Source: Bacteroidales bacterium UBA4788 (GTDB lineage: Bacteria; Bacteroidota; Bacteroidia; Bacteroidales; VadinHA17). Taken from it: a stretch of 15,632 bases of DNA. A program made the position numbers and the translations under genes. Within the stretch, counting starts at the first letter, position 1, and each line of letters starts with the position of its first letter. A model generated the notes under the pieces. That model had not been told where the DNA came from, ran no database searches, and saw only the letters and a program-made list of their open reading frames with translations. This document shows positions 1-8,737 of the stretch, piece after piece. Location: positions 19,004 through 34,635 of the forward strand of contig DHGW01000094.1 of NCBI GenBank assembly GCA_002402965.1, written 5' to 3'.

Positions 1-49
1 GATTTGCGAATGTGAAAATCTTTTATTTGACAATCGCTCATCGACAATT

Positions 50-2968
50 CTACAGTGTCTTTTTAACCTGTACGGTCTGGTACCCTTCTATTACGTCTCC
101 GACATTTATGTCGTTAAAGTTGTCAATGTTGAGTCCGCACTCATAGCCTGAGGTGACCTCACGTACGTCATCCTTGAACCTCTTGAGTGATCCGAGGTCG
201 CCGGTGTATATAACGATTCCGTCACGTATCACCCTCACCTTCGTGTTACGGGTTATCTTGCCGTCACGCACGAAGCATCCGGCAACAGTCCCCACCTTGC
301 CGATCCTGAAGACCTCGCGCACCTCAACGGTAGCAACGATCTCTTCCTTGATCTCGGGTGAGAGCATCCCTTCCATTGCAGCCCTGATCTCTTCGATGGC
401 ATCATAGATGATCGAGTAGAGGCGAATGTCGATGCCTTCCTTCTCTGCCAGTTTCCTTGCGCTGAGCGAAGGCCTCACCTGGAAGCCGACGACAACGGCG
501 TTGGATGCTGCGGCAAGCAGGATATCCGATTCGGATATCTGGCCAACGGCCTTATGAATGATATTGACCTGGATCTCTTCAGTGGAGAGCTTGATGAGTG
601 AATCACTGAGAGCCTCAACCGATCCGTCGACGTCACCCTTGACGATGATGTTGAGCTCCTGGAAGTTGCCGATGGCAATACGGCGCCCGATCTCGTCGAG
701 TGTGATGTGCTTCTGTGTGCGCAGGCCCTGTTCCCTCTGCAGCTGTGCCCGCTTGGTGGCGATATCCTTGGCCTCCTTGTCGGATTCCATAACATTGAAC
801 TTATCACCTGCCTGCGGAGCGCCGTTAAGACCGAGGATCAGCACCGGCATTGATGGTCCTGCTTCTGCTATCTTCTGGTTGCGTTCGTTGTACATCGCCT
901 TGACATGGCCGTAACAGCTGCCTGCAATGACAACATCACCCGGCCTGAGCGTTCCTGCCTTGACCAGGATGGTTGCCACGAAGCCGCGCCCCTTGTCAAG
1001 TGATGACTCAAGCACTGCACCGAGGGCAAGCTTGTCAGGATTGGCTTTCAGCTCGAGCATCTCTGCCTGAAGCAGGATCTTCTCGAGAAGCAGGTCGATA
1101 TTGAGTCCGCTCTTGGCGGAGATCTCCTGCGACTGGTATTTGCCACCCCACTCTTCCACAAGGAAGTTCATGCTGGCAAGCTCCTCGCGAATCTTGTCAG
1201 TATTTGCGGTTGGCTTGTCTATCTTATTTATAGCAAAGATAATAGGAACACCTGCAGCATGCGCGTGGTTTATTGCCTCGCGGGTCTGCGGCATTACTCC
1301 GTCATCTGCTGCCACAACGATGATTACTATGTCTGTTATCTGAGCACCGCGGGCACGCATTGCTGTAAAGGCCTCGTGACCCGGGGTGTCAAGGAAAGTG
1401 ATGATCTTGCCATCCTCAAGGTTCACACTGTATGCGCCTATGTGCTGAGTGATACCACCTGCCTCTCCTGCAACGACGTTTGTGTTGCGGATATAGTCAA
1501 GAAGCTTTGTCTTTCCGTGGTCAACGTGTCCCATCACAGTGACAATCGGCGGACGGGGCTGAAGATTGGTCTGATCATCTGCTTCCTCCTTGACAGCTTC
1601 CTGCAACTCGGCGCTGACGAACTCAACGCTGAAGCCAAACTCCTCGGCCAGCATGGCCATGGTCTCGGCATCAAGCCTCTGGTTTATTGACACGATGAGT
1701 CCGAGGCTCATGCATGTGGAGATGATCTCCACCACAGGAACGTCCATCATCGTTGCCAGCTCGTTCACGGAGACGAACTCGGTAACCTTGAGCACGCTCT
1801 TTTCGAGTTCTTTCTTTTCGGTCTCATCCCTCATCCTCTGGCTGACGGCGTCGCGCTTGTCACGGCGGTATCTTGCCACCTTCGACTTGCTCTTGCTCAT
1901 CAGCAGGTTGACGTCCTTGATGTTCTTTTCAACGTCTTCCTTGTCAACTTCGGGTCTGAGGGCCCTGAACGTCTTCTTCCTGTCGACGCCGCCACCGCCA
2001 CGGTGATCCTTTTGCTGCGGTTTCTTATCCTTCTTGGCGTCAGCGCCCGGTGCCGGGGGAGTGTCAAGGGCTACCTTCTCGCGTGGTTTGGGTTTGATCC
2101 TCTCCCTCTTCTTGTCATGCCTCTGTTGTGCATTGCCTGACTGGTCACGGCTCTTCTTGACTTCCGGGACCAGGATGATCTTGTCAACGATCTTCGGGCC
2201 GGCCAGCTTTTCGTATCCCGGACGGTAGATCTCAGTCTCTTTTGGTTCGGGTGCCTGAACGGGAGCCGGTTCCTGAACAGGTTTTGTTATGACAGGCTCT
2301 GCCTCTGCTGTGACGACGGGTTCAGCCTTGACCTCCGGGGTTTCAGGCTCTTTTTTCCTTTCGGCAGCTTTCTTTGACGGTTTATCCGGTTTCGTAAGCT
2401 TGTCGAGATCAACCTTGCCGATCACCTTGGGCTGCTTTGGTCCGGTGGATTCGGGGGTCCCGGTGACTTCGGCCGTTACTGCCGCTGTTGCAGGTTCTTC
2501 AACCGGCGCAGACTGGGCTGCAGGTTTCTCCGCGGGAGCCTCAGCCTCATTCTTTACTGGTTTGGCCGGAGGAGTGAGATCCACTTTGCCAACGGTCCTG
2601 ATCTCGGGCTTGCGTATCTCGGTGTGGAGGTCAATATGCTTCTTCACACCTGAGATATCCGTGATGAGGAAATCCTCATCCGGCTCACCCGAATAGTCCT
2701 CCTTGCCCGTCTCCATATCTTCAATGGAAAGTGACTTTTTGGGGGTAATTTTGTCCTTGAGAGCCAGTTTCTCGGCATCCTTCTTCACGCTGAGATCGCT
2801 GCTGTATTCCTTTACAATCAGAGCGTATGCCTCAGGCGGAATCTTGCTGTTGGGATCATGGGACATGTCAATTCCCTTCTTGTGAAGGAACTCAACAATG
2901 GTTTGTATCCCAACATTGAATTCGCGGGCTGCCTTGCTTAAACGTATGGCCTTCTTGTCTTCAGTCAT
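50..2968 (-). CDS. infB: Translation initiation factor IF-2
   Basis: A 972-residue GTPase that places initiator tRNA on the 30S subunit and promotes 50S joining. An IF2_N-type module lies at residues 1-55. A long Pro/Ala/Glu/Lys-rich, low-complexity linker follows (about 60-390) and contains a repeated GKVDL motif near 127 and 184, as is common in Bacteroidota IF-2. A second IF2_N segment is at about 393-445. The G domain has GHVDHGKT (480-487), DTPGH (527-531), NKID (581-584) and SAK (617-619). Beta-barrel domain 2, IF-2 domain 3 and the C-terminal fMet-tRNA-binding barrel complete the protein. The ATG is preceded on its strand by AAAGGGAAAT, a fair ribosome binding site. It is last in rimP-nusA-infB, 57 bases after nusA, and ends with TAG. 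The linker is compositionally biased but the frame is intact. Family assignment is very secure. Confidence 0.99.
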   Translation of the reverse strand: MTEDKKAIRLSKAAREFNVGIQTIVEFLHKKGIDMSHDPNSKIPPEAYALIVKEYSSDLSVKKDAEKLALKDKITPKKSLSIEDMETGKEDYSGEPDEDFLITDISGVKKHIDLHTEIRKPEIRTVGKVDLTPPAKPVKNEAEAPAEKPAAQSAPVEEPATAAVTAEVTGTPESTGPKQPKVIGKVDLDKLTKPDKPSKKAAERKKEPETPEVKAEPVVTAEAEPVITKPVQEPAPVQAPEPKETEIYRPGYEKLAGPKIVDKIILVPEVKKSRDQSGNAQQRHDKKRERIKPKPREKVALDTPPAPGADAKKDKKPQQKDHRGGGGVDRKKTFRALRPEVDKEDVEKNIKDVNLLMSKSKSKVARYRRDKRDAVSQRMRDETEKKELEKSVLKVTEFVSVNELATMMDVPVVEIISTCMSLGLIVSINQRLDAETMAMLAEEFGFSVEFVSAELQEAVKEEADDQTNLQPRPPIVTVMGHVDHGKTKLLDYIRNTNVVAGEAGGITQHIGAYSVNLEDGKIITFLDTPGHEAFTAMRARGAQITDIVIIVVAADDGVMPQTREAINHAHAAGVPIIFAINKIDKPTANTDKIREELASMNFLVEEWGGKYQSQEISAKSGLNIDLLLEKILLQAEMLELKANPDKLALGAVLESSLDKGRGFVATILVKAGTLRPGDVVIAGSCYGHVKAMYNERNQKIAEAGPSMPVLILGLNGAPQAGDKFNVMESDKEAKDIATKRAQLQREQGLRTQKHITLDEIGRRIAIGNFQELNIIVKGDVDGSVEALSDSLIKLSTEEIQVNIIHKAVGQISESDILLAAASNAVVVGFQVRPSLSARKLAEKEGIDIRLYSIIYDAIEEIRAAMEGMLSPEIKEEIVATVEVREVFRIGKVGTVAGCFVRDGKITRNTKVRVIRDGIVIYTGDLGSLKRFKDDVREVTSGYECGLNIDNFNDINVGDVIEGYQTVQVKKTL

Positions 2969-3025
2969 ATTTCCCTTTATGATAACCTCTTTAAATTATT
3001 GCAATGCTGCCTTTCGGGAAGCAGG

Positions 3026-4270
3026 TTATTCTTTTTCAAATTCTGACCTGAGGATGTTGACGACCTCCTTGATCGTCTCCTCCTCTAGGTCCGTTCTCTT
3101 TACCAAATCATGCACGGTGAGCCTGAGTACGCTGCGTGCCGTATCGCACCCGATCGCCTTCAGTTCATCGATGATCCATCCTTCAATCTCATCGGAGAAC
3201 TCATCGAGAGTCACATCTTCCTCATCCTCGTTATCCGGTTCGCGGTATACCTCTATGTCATAACCGGTGAGCTGGCCTGCAAGCTTGATGTTCAGACCGC
3301 CCTTGCCAATGGCCAGCGACACTTCGCTCGGCTTGAGATAGATCTCAGCCTTCTTCTCGGATTCGATGAGCCTGATGGATGATATCTTGGCGGGGTTCAG
3401 TGCCCTGGTGATGAAGAGCTGATTGTTGGAAGTGTAGTTGATCACGTCTATGTTTTCGTTGCGCAGTTCGCGAACGATGCCGTGTATCCTCGATCCCTTC
3501 ATCCCGACACATGCACCAACCGGGTCTATACGTTCGTCATAAGACTCAACGGCCACCTTGGCTCTTTCGCCGGGCACCCTGACAATCTTCCTGATTGTGA
3601 TGAGACCGTCAAAGATCTCAGGCACCTCGAGCTCGAAGAGCCTCTCGAGGAAGACGGGAGATGTGCGGCTGAGTATAATGTTTGGCGTATTGTTCTTCAT
3701 CTCTACCCTGATGACTACCGCGCGGATTGTATCGCCCTTGCGGAAGTGATCAGAGGGTATCTGTTCGGGCTTTGGCAGGATGAGCTCGTTGCCGTCGTCG
3801 TCAAGGACGAGGGTCTCACGCTTCCACACCTGGTAGACCTCGCCGGTAACGATGTCACCGATGCGGTCCTTGTATTTCAGGTAGATATTGTTCTTTTCCA
3901 GATCAAGGATGCGCGCCACCAGGTTCTGCCTCAGTGCCAGTATCGCCCTGCGCCCGAAATCGAGAAACTTGACCTCGTCGGAAACCTCTTCACCCACCTC
4001 GTAGTCCTCGTCAATCTTATGAGCTTCGGAAAGCGGAATCTGTGTGTTGGGATCGGTGAAATCCGCGTCATCTACTACTTCGCGGTTACGCCATATCTCA
4101 AAGTCACCCTTGTCAATGTTGACAATGATGTCAAAGTTATCGGCCGTACCGTATTTCTTGGCAAGCATACCCCTGAACACATCTTCAAGCACACTCATCA
4201 TTGTGGGCCTGTCTATATTCTTCAGCTCCTTGAACTCCGAAAAAGTATCTATAAGATTAACATTTTCCAT
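3026..4270 (-). CDS. nusA: Transcription termination/antitermination factor NusA
   Basis: A 414-residue RNA-polymerase-associated factor that modulates pausing, termination and antitermination. The N-terminal polymerase-binding domain spans about 1-130, an S1 domain about 135-200, and KH1 contains GACVGMKGSRI (252-262). KH2 contains AIGKGGLN (320-327), both with the GxxG loop. A short acidic stretch (345-362) leads to a helical C-terminal segment. The length fits Bacteroidota NusA, which lacks the full duplicated acidic repeats of the longer proteobacterial protein. The gene starts 17 bases after the rimP stop and is surely co-transcribed with it. The ATG at 4268-4270 has no obvious Shine-Dalgarno site, which is normal in this phylum. 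A long open frame on the opposite strand (3482-4543) is only a shadow of this gene. Confidence 0.98.
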   Translation of the reverse strand: MENVNLIDTFSEFKELKNIDRPTMMSVLEDVFRGMLAKKYGTADNFDIIVNIDKGDFEIWRNREVVDDADFTDPNTQIPLSEAHKIDEDYEVGEEVSDEVKFLDFGRRAILALRQNLVARILDLEKNNIYLKYKDRIGDIVTGEVYQVWKRETLVLDDDGNELILPKPEQIPSDHFRKGDTIRAVVIRVEMKNNTPNIILSRTSPVFLERLFELEVPEIFDGLITIRKIVRVPGERAKVAVESYDERIDPVGACVGMKGSRIHGIVRELRNENIDVINYTSNNQLFITRALNPAKISSIRLIESEKKAEIYLKPSEVSLAIGKGGLNIKLAGQLTGYDIEVYREPDNEDEEDVTLDEFSDEIEGWIIDELKAIGCDTARSVLRLTVHDLVKRTDLEEETIKEVVNILRSEFEKE

Positions 4271-4287
4271 TGCTGTAATCTGTACTT

Positions 4288-4737
4288 TTATTTGAATGAT
4301 ATAATTACTTTAACTGACTTAACATCCTCAAAATTAAATGATCTGACTGCCGTGACCGTCTCCTTTTTTACTTTTGTTTCGGTCTTCAGATCAAATCCTC
4401 CCTTTGTCACGTTCATCATTATCCCCTTAATTCGTTCGCCTTCATGGGTCACAACGTCAACCATTTTGCCCTCGTTCCTGATGAACTGTTCCTCTACCAG
4501 CAGCGGCATATCGAGGCCTGGTGACGAGACATTGAGCTCATAGTCGCCCAGTTCCTCTCCAAGGTCATTGCTAATATGCTTGCTCAGCATTACGCAGTCC
4601 TCTATCTTCAACCCTTCCGGCCTGTCAATGAGGACGGTAATGCGGCCGGTGCTGCTCAGCCTGACATCCACAAGGAAGATGCCGGTACCGCTGATATGCT
4701 CCGTCACTAGTTTTCTGATATGGTCCTTTGTAATCAT
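4288..4737 (-). CDS. rimP: Ribosome maturation factor RimP
   Basis: A small cytoplasmic protein needed for 30S subunit maturation. From the chosen start it has 149 residues, beginning MITKDHIRKLV, close to the usual family length of about 150. The core includes the IDRPEG and IEDCVMLSKHIS segments and the conserved SSPGLDMPL motif, followed by a C-terminal Sm-like barrel (KGIMMNVTKGGFDL). An in-frame ATG at 4783-4785 would add 16 residues and would sit about 17 bases from the predicted transcript start, a leader length like its neighbours. I prefer the downstream ATG because the extra residues are encoded by a perfect hairpin (4761-4778) and because the family alignment begins at MITK. It is the first gene of the rimP-nusA-infB operon. 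Confidence 0.94.
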   Translation of the reverse strand: MITKDHIRKLVTEHISGTGIFLVDVRLSSTGRITVLIDRPEGLKIEDCVMLSKHISNDLGEELGDYELNVSSPGLDMPLLVEEQFIRNEGKMVDVVTHEGERIKGIMMNVTKGGFDLKTETKVKKETVTAVRSFNFEDVKSVKVIISFK

Positions 4738-4760
4738 AGTCTGATTTTTGATAACAAAAT

Positions 4761-4778
4761 AGGGGACTTTTGTCCCCT
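4761..4778 (-). promoter_or_regulatory. rimP leader hairpin (possible attenuator)
   Basis: A perfect 7-bp stem, AGGGGAC/GTCCCCT with an AAAA loop, lies between the predicted operon promoter and the preferred rimP start. On the minus strand it is followed by ATTTTG, a short, imperfect U run. It could be a weak intrinsic terminator used for attenuation, an mRNA-stabilising 5' structure or a protein-binding site. In E. coli the equivalent operon is controlled by NusA through leader terminators, so feedback is plausible here but is only inference. Confidence 0.5.
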
Positions 4779-4805
4779 GAGCCATTCTACCCTGCTATTC
4801 GGGTG

Positions 4806-4836
4806 CAAAGATAATATCATTTTTTAAATAATCAAT
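4806..4836 (-). promoter_or_regulatory. Promoter of rimP-nusA-infB
   Basis: On the minus strand TATCTTTG (4813-4806) matches the Bacteroidota -7 consensus TAnnTTTG exactly. ATTG (4836-4833) lies 19 bases upstream as a -33 element (consensus TTTG). The predicted start is near 4802, giving a leader of about 65 bases to the preferred rimP ATG or about 17 bases to the upstream one. Confidence 0.7.
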
Positions 4837-4883
4837 CAATCCCCTGCCTGAAAAATAACAGGAGTGCTGTATATGAAGCTTTT

Positions 4884-4917
4884 CTTGCCCTGTTTTGGAA
4901 ACAATTGAATAAATTTG
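4884..4917 (+). promoter_or_regulatory. Promoter of the HD-lpx block
   Basis: TAAATTTG (4910-4917) is an exact TAnnTTTG -7 element. A weaker -33 element, CTTG/TTGC at 4884-4888, lies 21-22 bases upstream. The predicted start near 4921 leaves about 18 bases before the TTG initiation codon at 4939. It is divergent from the rimP promoter without overlapping it. Confidence 0.55.
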
Positions 4918-4938
4918 CGGGCATAAAACCAGCACTGT

Positions 4939-6171
4939 TTGACTAACAGGAATAAGATTATTAACGACCCGGTATATGGGTTCATCAGTCTGCCGAATGA
5001 TCTCATCTATGATCTGGTGGAGCATCCCTGGTTTCAGAGGCTGCGGAACATAAGGCAGCTCGGGCTTTCCAGCCTGGTCTATCCAGGTGCGGTACACAGC
5101 CGCTTTCAGCACAGCCTGGGCGCCATGTATCTTACCGGACAGGCAGTCCACACTCTGAGAACAAAGGGTACGGTGATTTCGTCCGCAGAGGAGGAGGCGG
5201 TGCTGGCGGCAATATTACTGCATGACATAGGGCACGGGCCCTTCTCGCACGCACTTGAGCACTCGCTCATAGAGGACATGCCCCATGAGTCGATGTCGCT
5301 GCTTATAATGGAGGAGCTTAACAACAGCATGGGAGGAAGGCTTACGGATGCCATTGCAGTCTTCCGCGGCGAGTACCCGAGGAAGTTCTTCCATGACCTG
5401 GTGACAGGCCAGATGGATATGGACAGGATGGACTATCTCCGGCGCGACAGCTTTTTCACGGGCGTGATAGAGGGGTCGGTAGGTTCGGACCGCATCATCA
5501 GGATGCTGAATGTGTCTGAAGACAGGCTGGTGGTGGATGAAAAGGGCATCTACTCCGTTGAGAAATTCCTGATAGCCAGGCGCATGATGTACTGGCAGGT
5601 ATATAATCACCGCACGGTGGTGTCAGCCGAGAAGCTCCTCACCAGCCTGCTGGTCAGGTCCCGCCAGGTGACTTCCACCGGCCTGAAGCTCTTCGCCTCA
5701 CCGGCACTGGCATGGTTCCTGGAACCCCGTCACAATATGGCTGCAAAGGAGGAGAGAGCCGCACTTGTCGGCCATTTCACCGCCCTCGACGAGAGTGACA
5801 TCCTCTCGGCAACGAAGGTTTGGATGTCATGCGGCGACAGGGTGCTGGAAGATCTGTGCCGGAGGTTTGTCAACAGGGACCTGCTGGGAATCGAACTGCA
5901 GAGAACCCCGTTTGACCCGGAGAAGGTGAAGGAAACGGGCCGCAGGGCAAAGGAACTGCTGGGCCTGAAGGATGACGAGGTGGAGTACTATGTCAACACA
6001 GGTGACGTATACAACCAGACCTATGCCCCCGGAACGCCGGAAGTGAGGATTCTGCTGAAAAACGGAACCACCAGGGACATCACCGCGGTATCCGACCTCT
6101 TCGACAAAGAGGCACTGTCAGAAAAGGTTACGAAGTATTACCTGTGCTACCCAAAGGAGATAACAAATTAA
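4939..6171 (+). CDS. HD superfamily phosphohydrolase (dNTPase/SAMHD1-like, COG1078 type)
   Basis: A 410-residue metal-dependent HD-domain protein. The metal ligands can be read by analogy with SAMHD1 and bacterial dNTP triphosphohydrolases: H58 in SRFQHSLG, H95-D96 in LLHDIGHGPFSH, and D162 in DMDRMDYLRRD. The R32LRNIRQLG-type segment after PWFQ is also typical of the family. The start is TTG at 4939: the protein begins MTNRNKIINDPVYGF, which is the normal N terminus of this family, and no ATG occurs in frame before residue 63. It is the first gene of a plus-strand block, 16 bases ahead of lpxD. The substrate is not known from sequence. Hydrolysis of dNTPs or another phosphorylated nucleotide is inferred from the family. 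Confidence 0.9.
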   Translation: MTNRNKIINDPVYGFISLPNDLIYDLVEHPWFQRLRNIRQLGLSSLVYPGAVHSRFQHSLGAMYLTGQAVHTLRTKGTVISSAEEEAVLAAILLHDIGHGPFSHALEHSLIEDMPHESMSLLIMEELNNSMGGRLTDAIAVFRGEYPRKFFHDLVTGQMDMDRMDYLRRDSFFTGVIEGSVGSDRIIRMLNVSEDRLVVDEKGIYSVEKFLIARRMMYWQVYNHRTVVSAEKLLTSLLVRSRQVTSTGLKLFASPALAWFLEPRHNMAAKEERAALVGHFTALDESDILSATKVWMSCGDRVLEDLCRRFVNRDLLGIELQRTPFDPEKVKETGRRAKELLGLKDDEVEYYVNTGDVYNQTYAPGTPEVRILLKNGTTRDITAVSDLFDKEALSEKVTKYYLCYPKEITN

Positions 6172-6187
6172 ATAAAACAAAACAAAA

Positions 6188-7225
6188 ATGGAATTTACTG
6201 CTGCCATGATAGCCCGGATCCTCAACGGAACAGTGGAGGGAGACCCGGAGACGAAGCTGAATACAGTTGCAAGGATAGAGGAAGGCCATCCCGGTGCGCT
6301 CTCCTTCCTGTCAAACCTCAAATATGAACCTTATCTGTATACTACCGGGGCATCAGCCGTGCTGGTGAAAAACGACTTTATCCCGGTGAAGGAGGTTGCC
6401 GTCACACTTATCCGGGTTGATGACCCGTACCAGGCCCTGGCCAGGCTGCTTGCCTTCTACGAGAAGGCCAGGCCGGTTAAGAAGGGAATACACCCCACCG
6501 CCGTAATCGACGAGCAGACAACGGTTGGCGAAGAGGTGTTTATCGGTGCCTGCGCCGTCATCTCCGAAAATGCGGTGATAGGAGAGGGCTGTAAAATCCA
6601 TCCTCAGGTCTACATAGGTGAAAATGTGCAGATAGGTAAAAACTGTACCCTACATCCCGGGGTGAAGATTTACAGGGATTCCATAATAGGAAACGACTGC
6701 ATCATTCATGCCGGGGCGGTGATCGGCGCCGACGGTTTCGGCTTTGCACCGGTCAGCGATGCCAACTTTATGAAGATACCCCAGATAGGAAACGTCATCA
6801 TCGAAGACAACGTTGAGATCGGCTCCAACACCTGTATCGACAGGGCCACTATGGGCTCAACGGTGATCAGGCGGGGTGTCAAGCTCGACAACCTTATCCA
6901 GGTCGGCCATAATGTCGAGATCGGAGAAAACACAGTCATTGCCGCCCAGTCGGGACTCGCCGGATCGACCAGGGTCGGAAGAAACTGCATGTTCGGAGGC
7001 CAGGTGGGACTGGCAGGCCATCTGAGCATAGCAAATGGATGCAAGATAGGGGCACAGTCGGGTATTATGAGCACTATCAGCGAGGAGAACTCCATCCTCC
7101 TTGGATCTCCTGCAACGGACAGCAAACAATTCCTGAAAAGCGTTGTCTATATCAGAAAACTTCCCGAACTGAGCAGCAGGGTTGATGCTCTGACAAAAAC
7201 AGTGGAATCGTTAAAAAACAAGTAG
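6188..7225 (+). CDS. lpxD: UDP-3-O-(3-hydroxyacyl)glucosamine N-acyltransferase
   Basis: The third enzyme of lipid A synthesis. It transfers a second 3-hydroxyacyl chain from acyl carrier protein to the amine of the UDP-glucosamine intermediate, in the cytoplasm. The protein has 345 residues. An N-terminal uridine-binding domain (1-100) includes GALSFLSNLKY. A left-handed parallel beta-helix of hexapeptide repeats follows (about 101-310), and a C-terminal helix (about 315-345) probably packs as a coiled coil in the trimer. The catalytic histidine is H241 in QVGHNVEIGEN, equivalent to E. coli H239. The ATG follows an A-rich leader and lies 16 bases after the HD-protein stop, which points to co-transcription. 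The gene ends in TAG. Confidence 0.98.
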   Translation: MEFTAAMIARILNGTVEGDPETKLNTVARIEEGHPGALSFLSNLKYEPYLYTTGASAVLVKNDFIPVKEVAVTLIRVDDPYQALARLLAFYEKARPVKKGIHPTAVIDEQTTVGEEVFIGACAVISENAVIGEGCKIHPQVYIGENVQIGKNCTLHPGVKIYRDSIIGNDCIIHAGAVIGADGFGFAPVSDANFMKIPQIGNVIIEDNVEIGSNTCIDRATMGSTVIRRGVKLDNLIQVGHNVEIGENTVIAAQSGLAGSTRVGRNCMFGGQVGLAGHLSIANGCKIGAQSGIMSTISEENSILLGSPATDSKQFLKSVVYIRKLPELSSRVDALTKTVESLKNK

Positions 7226-7257
7226 TTCCGGCTGACGGTCCAAAGGAAATGATTTGA

Positions 7258-7272
7258 ACATCACACAGATGT
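7258..7272 (+). terminator. Small hairpin after lpxD (weak terminator or attenuator)
   Basis: ACATC/GATGT forms a perfect 5-bp stem with a 5-base loop, followed by AGGGTTTTA. The stem is short and AT-rich and the U run is only four bases. At most it gives partial termination between lpxD and lpxC-fabZ. It may be chance. Confidence 0.2.
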
Positions 7273-7307
7273 AGGGTTTTACATTATGCCGTTCGGGAAA
7301 ATTTACT

Positions 7308-7315
7308 TTTATTTG
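7308..7315 (+). promoter_or_regulatory. Candidate -7 element of the lpxC-fabZ promoter
   Basis: TTTATTTG matches TAnnTTTG at seven of eight positions. It would give a start near 7319 and a leader of about 18 bases, the same as neighbouring genes. No good -33 element is visible at the expected distance. The 111-base gap before lpxC-fabZ leaves room for an internal promoter, but read-through from lpxD is equally possible. Confidence 0.35.
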
Positions 7316-7336
7316 CACGATTAATACTGATCTGAT

Positions 7337-8731
7337 ATGAGCGAAAAGCAAAGGACACTGGCTAATGAGGTGAGTCTCAACGGTAAGGGGCTCCATTCGG
7401 GAATTGATGTGAAAGTGACTTTCAAGCCGGCTCCGGCAAACCACGGTTATAAATTCTGTCGTACAGATCTTCCGGGCTCTCCTGTCATAGACGCTTTGGC
7501 TGACCATGTTACCGAGACATCCAGGGGTACCACACTGGTACAGGGCGAGGCATCGGTGGCAACCATTGAGCATGTTCTTGCCGCCTTCGCAGGGATGCGC
7601 ATTGACAATGCCCTGATTGAGATAAATGGCCCCGAAGCCCCGATCATGGGAGGGAGTTCCCGCATGTTCGTGGAAGCTATCAGGAAGGCCGGCATCAGAG
7701 AACTGGAAGAGGAACGAAACTATTATGTCATTAAGGAGAAGATCACATTCTCTGACGAGGAGCACGGTGTTGACCTCATCGTCTATCCCGATGACCACTT
7801 CAGCGCACATGTGCTGATTGACTATAACTCCAGGATACTCGGTAACCAGTACGCCATCCTTGACCACCTGGACGACTTCGAGGAGCATATAGCCGGAAGC
7901 CGCACATTCGTTTTCTTTCATGAACTTGAGCCGCTCTTCCGTGTGGGACTGATAAAGGGAGGCGACCTTGAGAATGCCGTGGTCATACTCGAGCGCGAGG
8001 TGGAGCAGGAGGAGATAGACCGCATAGCGAAGATGTTCAACAAGCCCGGGATAACAGAACATCATGCGGGCGTGCTCAACAACACCAAGCTGAGGTATCC
8101 CAATGAACCGGCACGGCACAAGCTGCTTGACCTGATAGGCGACCTGGCGCTGGTGGGACAGCCCATCAAGGGGAAGGTAGTGGCAACACGCCCCGGTCAT
8201 TACTCCAACACACGCCTGGCGAGGCTTATCAGACAGCAGATCAAGAGGCAGACAACCAAGAGGGAGATACCCCTTCTTGACACCACCAAGCCTGCCGTGA
8301 TGGACATACAGCAGATAAAAAAGCTGCTCCCTCACCGGTTCCCGTTCCTGATGGTTGACCGGATACTGGAGCTGACGAAGACACATGTCATCGGAATAAA
8401 GAACACCACATATAACGAGGCCTTCTTTCAGGGCCATTTCGAGCAGGAACATGTCTTCCCTGGAGTGCTGCTGGTTGAGACCATGGCACAGATAGGGGGC
8501 ATCCTGGTGCTGAGCAACGTGGATGAACCAGAGAAGTACTCCACCTATTTCCTCAAGATCGACAGGATGAAGTTCAAGCACAAGGTTGTTCCGGGCGACA
8601 CAATTGTTGTCAGGTCAGATGTGACCGAACCCATGAGGAGGAATATAGTTGTCATGTATTCGCAGGCTTTCGTTGGCGAGACGCTTGTGGCCGAGGGTGA
8701 GATGACGGCGCAGGTAATAAAGAACAGATAA
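7337..8731 (+). CDS. lpxC-fabZ: Bifunctional UDP-3-O-acyl-GlcNAc deacetylase / 3-hydroxyacyl-ACP dehydratase
   Basis: A 464-residue natural fusion typical of Bacteroidota. The N-terminal part (1 to about 305) is LpxC, the zinc deacetylase and committed step of lipid A synthesis. Its zinc and catalytic residues are visible as E78-H79 (TIEHVLAAF), H261 and D265 (ARHKLLDLIGD) and H288 (RPGHYSN). The C-terminal part (about 315-464) is FabZ, which dehydrates 3-hydroxyacyl-ACP. It has LPHRFPFLMVDR (331-342), catalytic H367 in GHF and E381 in VETMAQ. The fusion links an enzyme that commits hydroxyacyl chains to lipid A with one that diverts the same ACP substrate to phospholipid. The ATG follows an in-frame-stop-containing leader. 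It is followed after 6 bases by lpxA. The long minus-strand frame 7211-8581 is a shadow. Confidence 0.98.
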   Translation: MSEKQRTLANEVSLNGKGLHSGIDVKVTFKPAPANHGYKFCRTDLPGSPVIDALADHVTETSRGTTLVQGEASVATIEHVLAAFAGMRIDNALIEINGPEAPIMGGSSRMFVEAIRKAGIRELEEERNYYVIKEKITFSDEEHGVDLIVYPDDHFSAHVLIDYNSRILGNQYAILDHLDDFEEHIAGSRTFVFFHELEPLFRVGLIKGGDLENAVVILEREVEQEEIDRIAKMFNKPGITEHHAGVLNNTKLRYPNEPARHKLLDLIGDLALVGQPIKGKVVATRPGHYSNTRLARLIRQQIKRQTTKREIPLLDTTKPAVMDIQQIKKLLPHRFPFLMVDRILELTKTHVIGIKNTTYNEAFFQGHFEQEHVFPGVLLVETMAQIGGILVLSNVDEPEKYSTYFLKIDRMKFKHKVVPGDTIVVRSDVTEPMRRNIVVMYSQAFVGETLVAEGEMTAQVIKNR

Positions 8732-8737
8732 CGAGAT

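Noticed and set aside
3482..4543. A 353-codon plus-strand frame
   Set aside because: It is fully antisense to nusA and rimP, whose domains and motifs are unmistakable. High GC at third positions makes such shadows.
7211..8581. A 456-codon minus-strand frame
   Set aside because: It is antisense to lpxC-fabZ and the end of lpxD, all with intact active sites. The His/Cys-rich translation is typical of a shadow.
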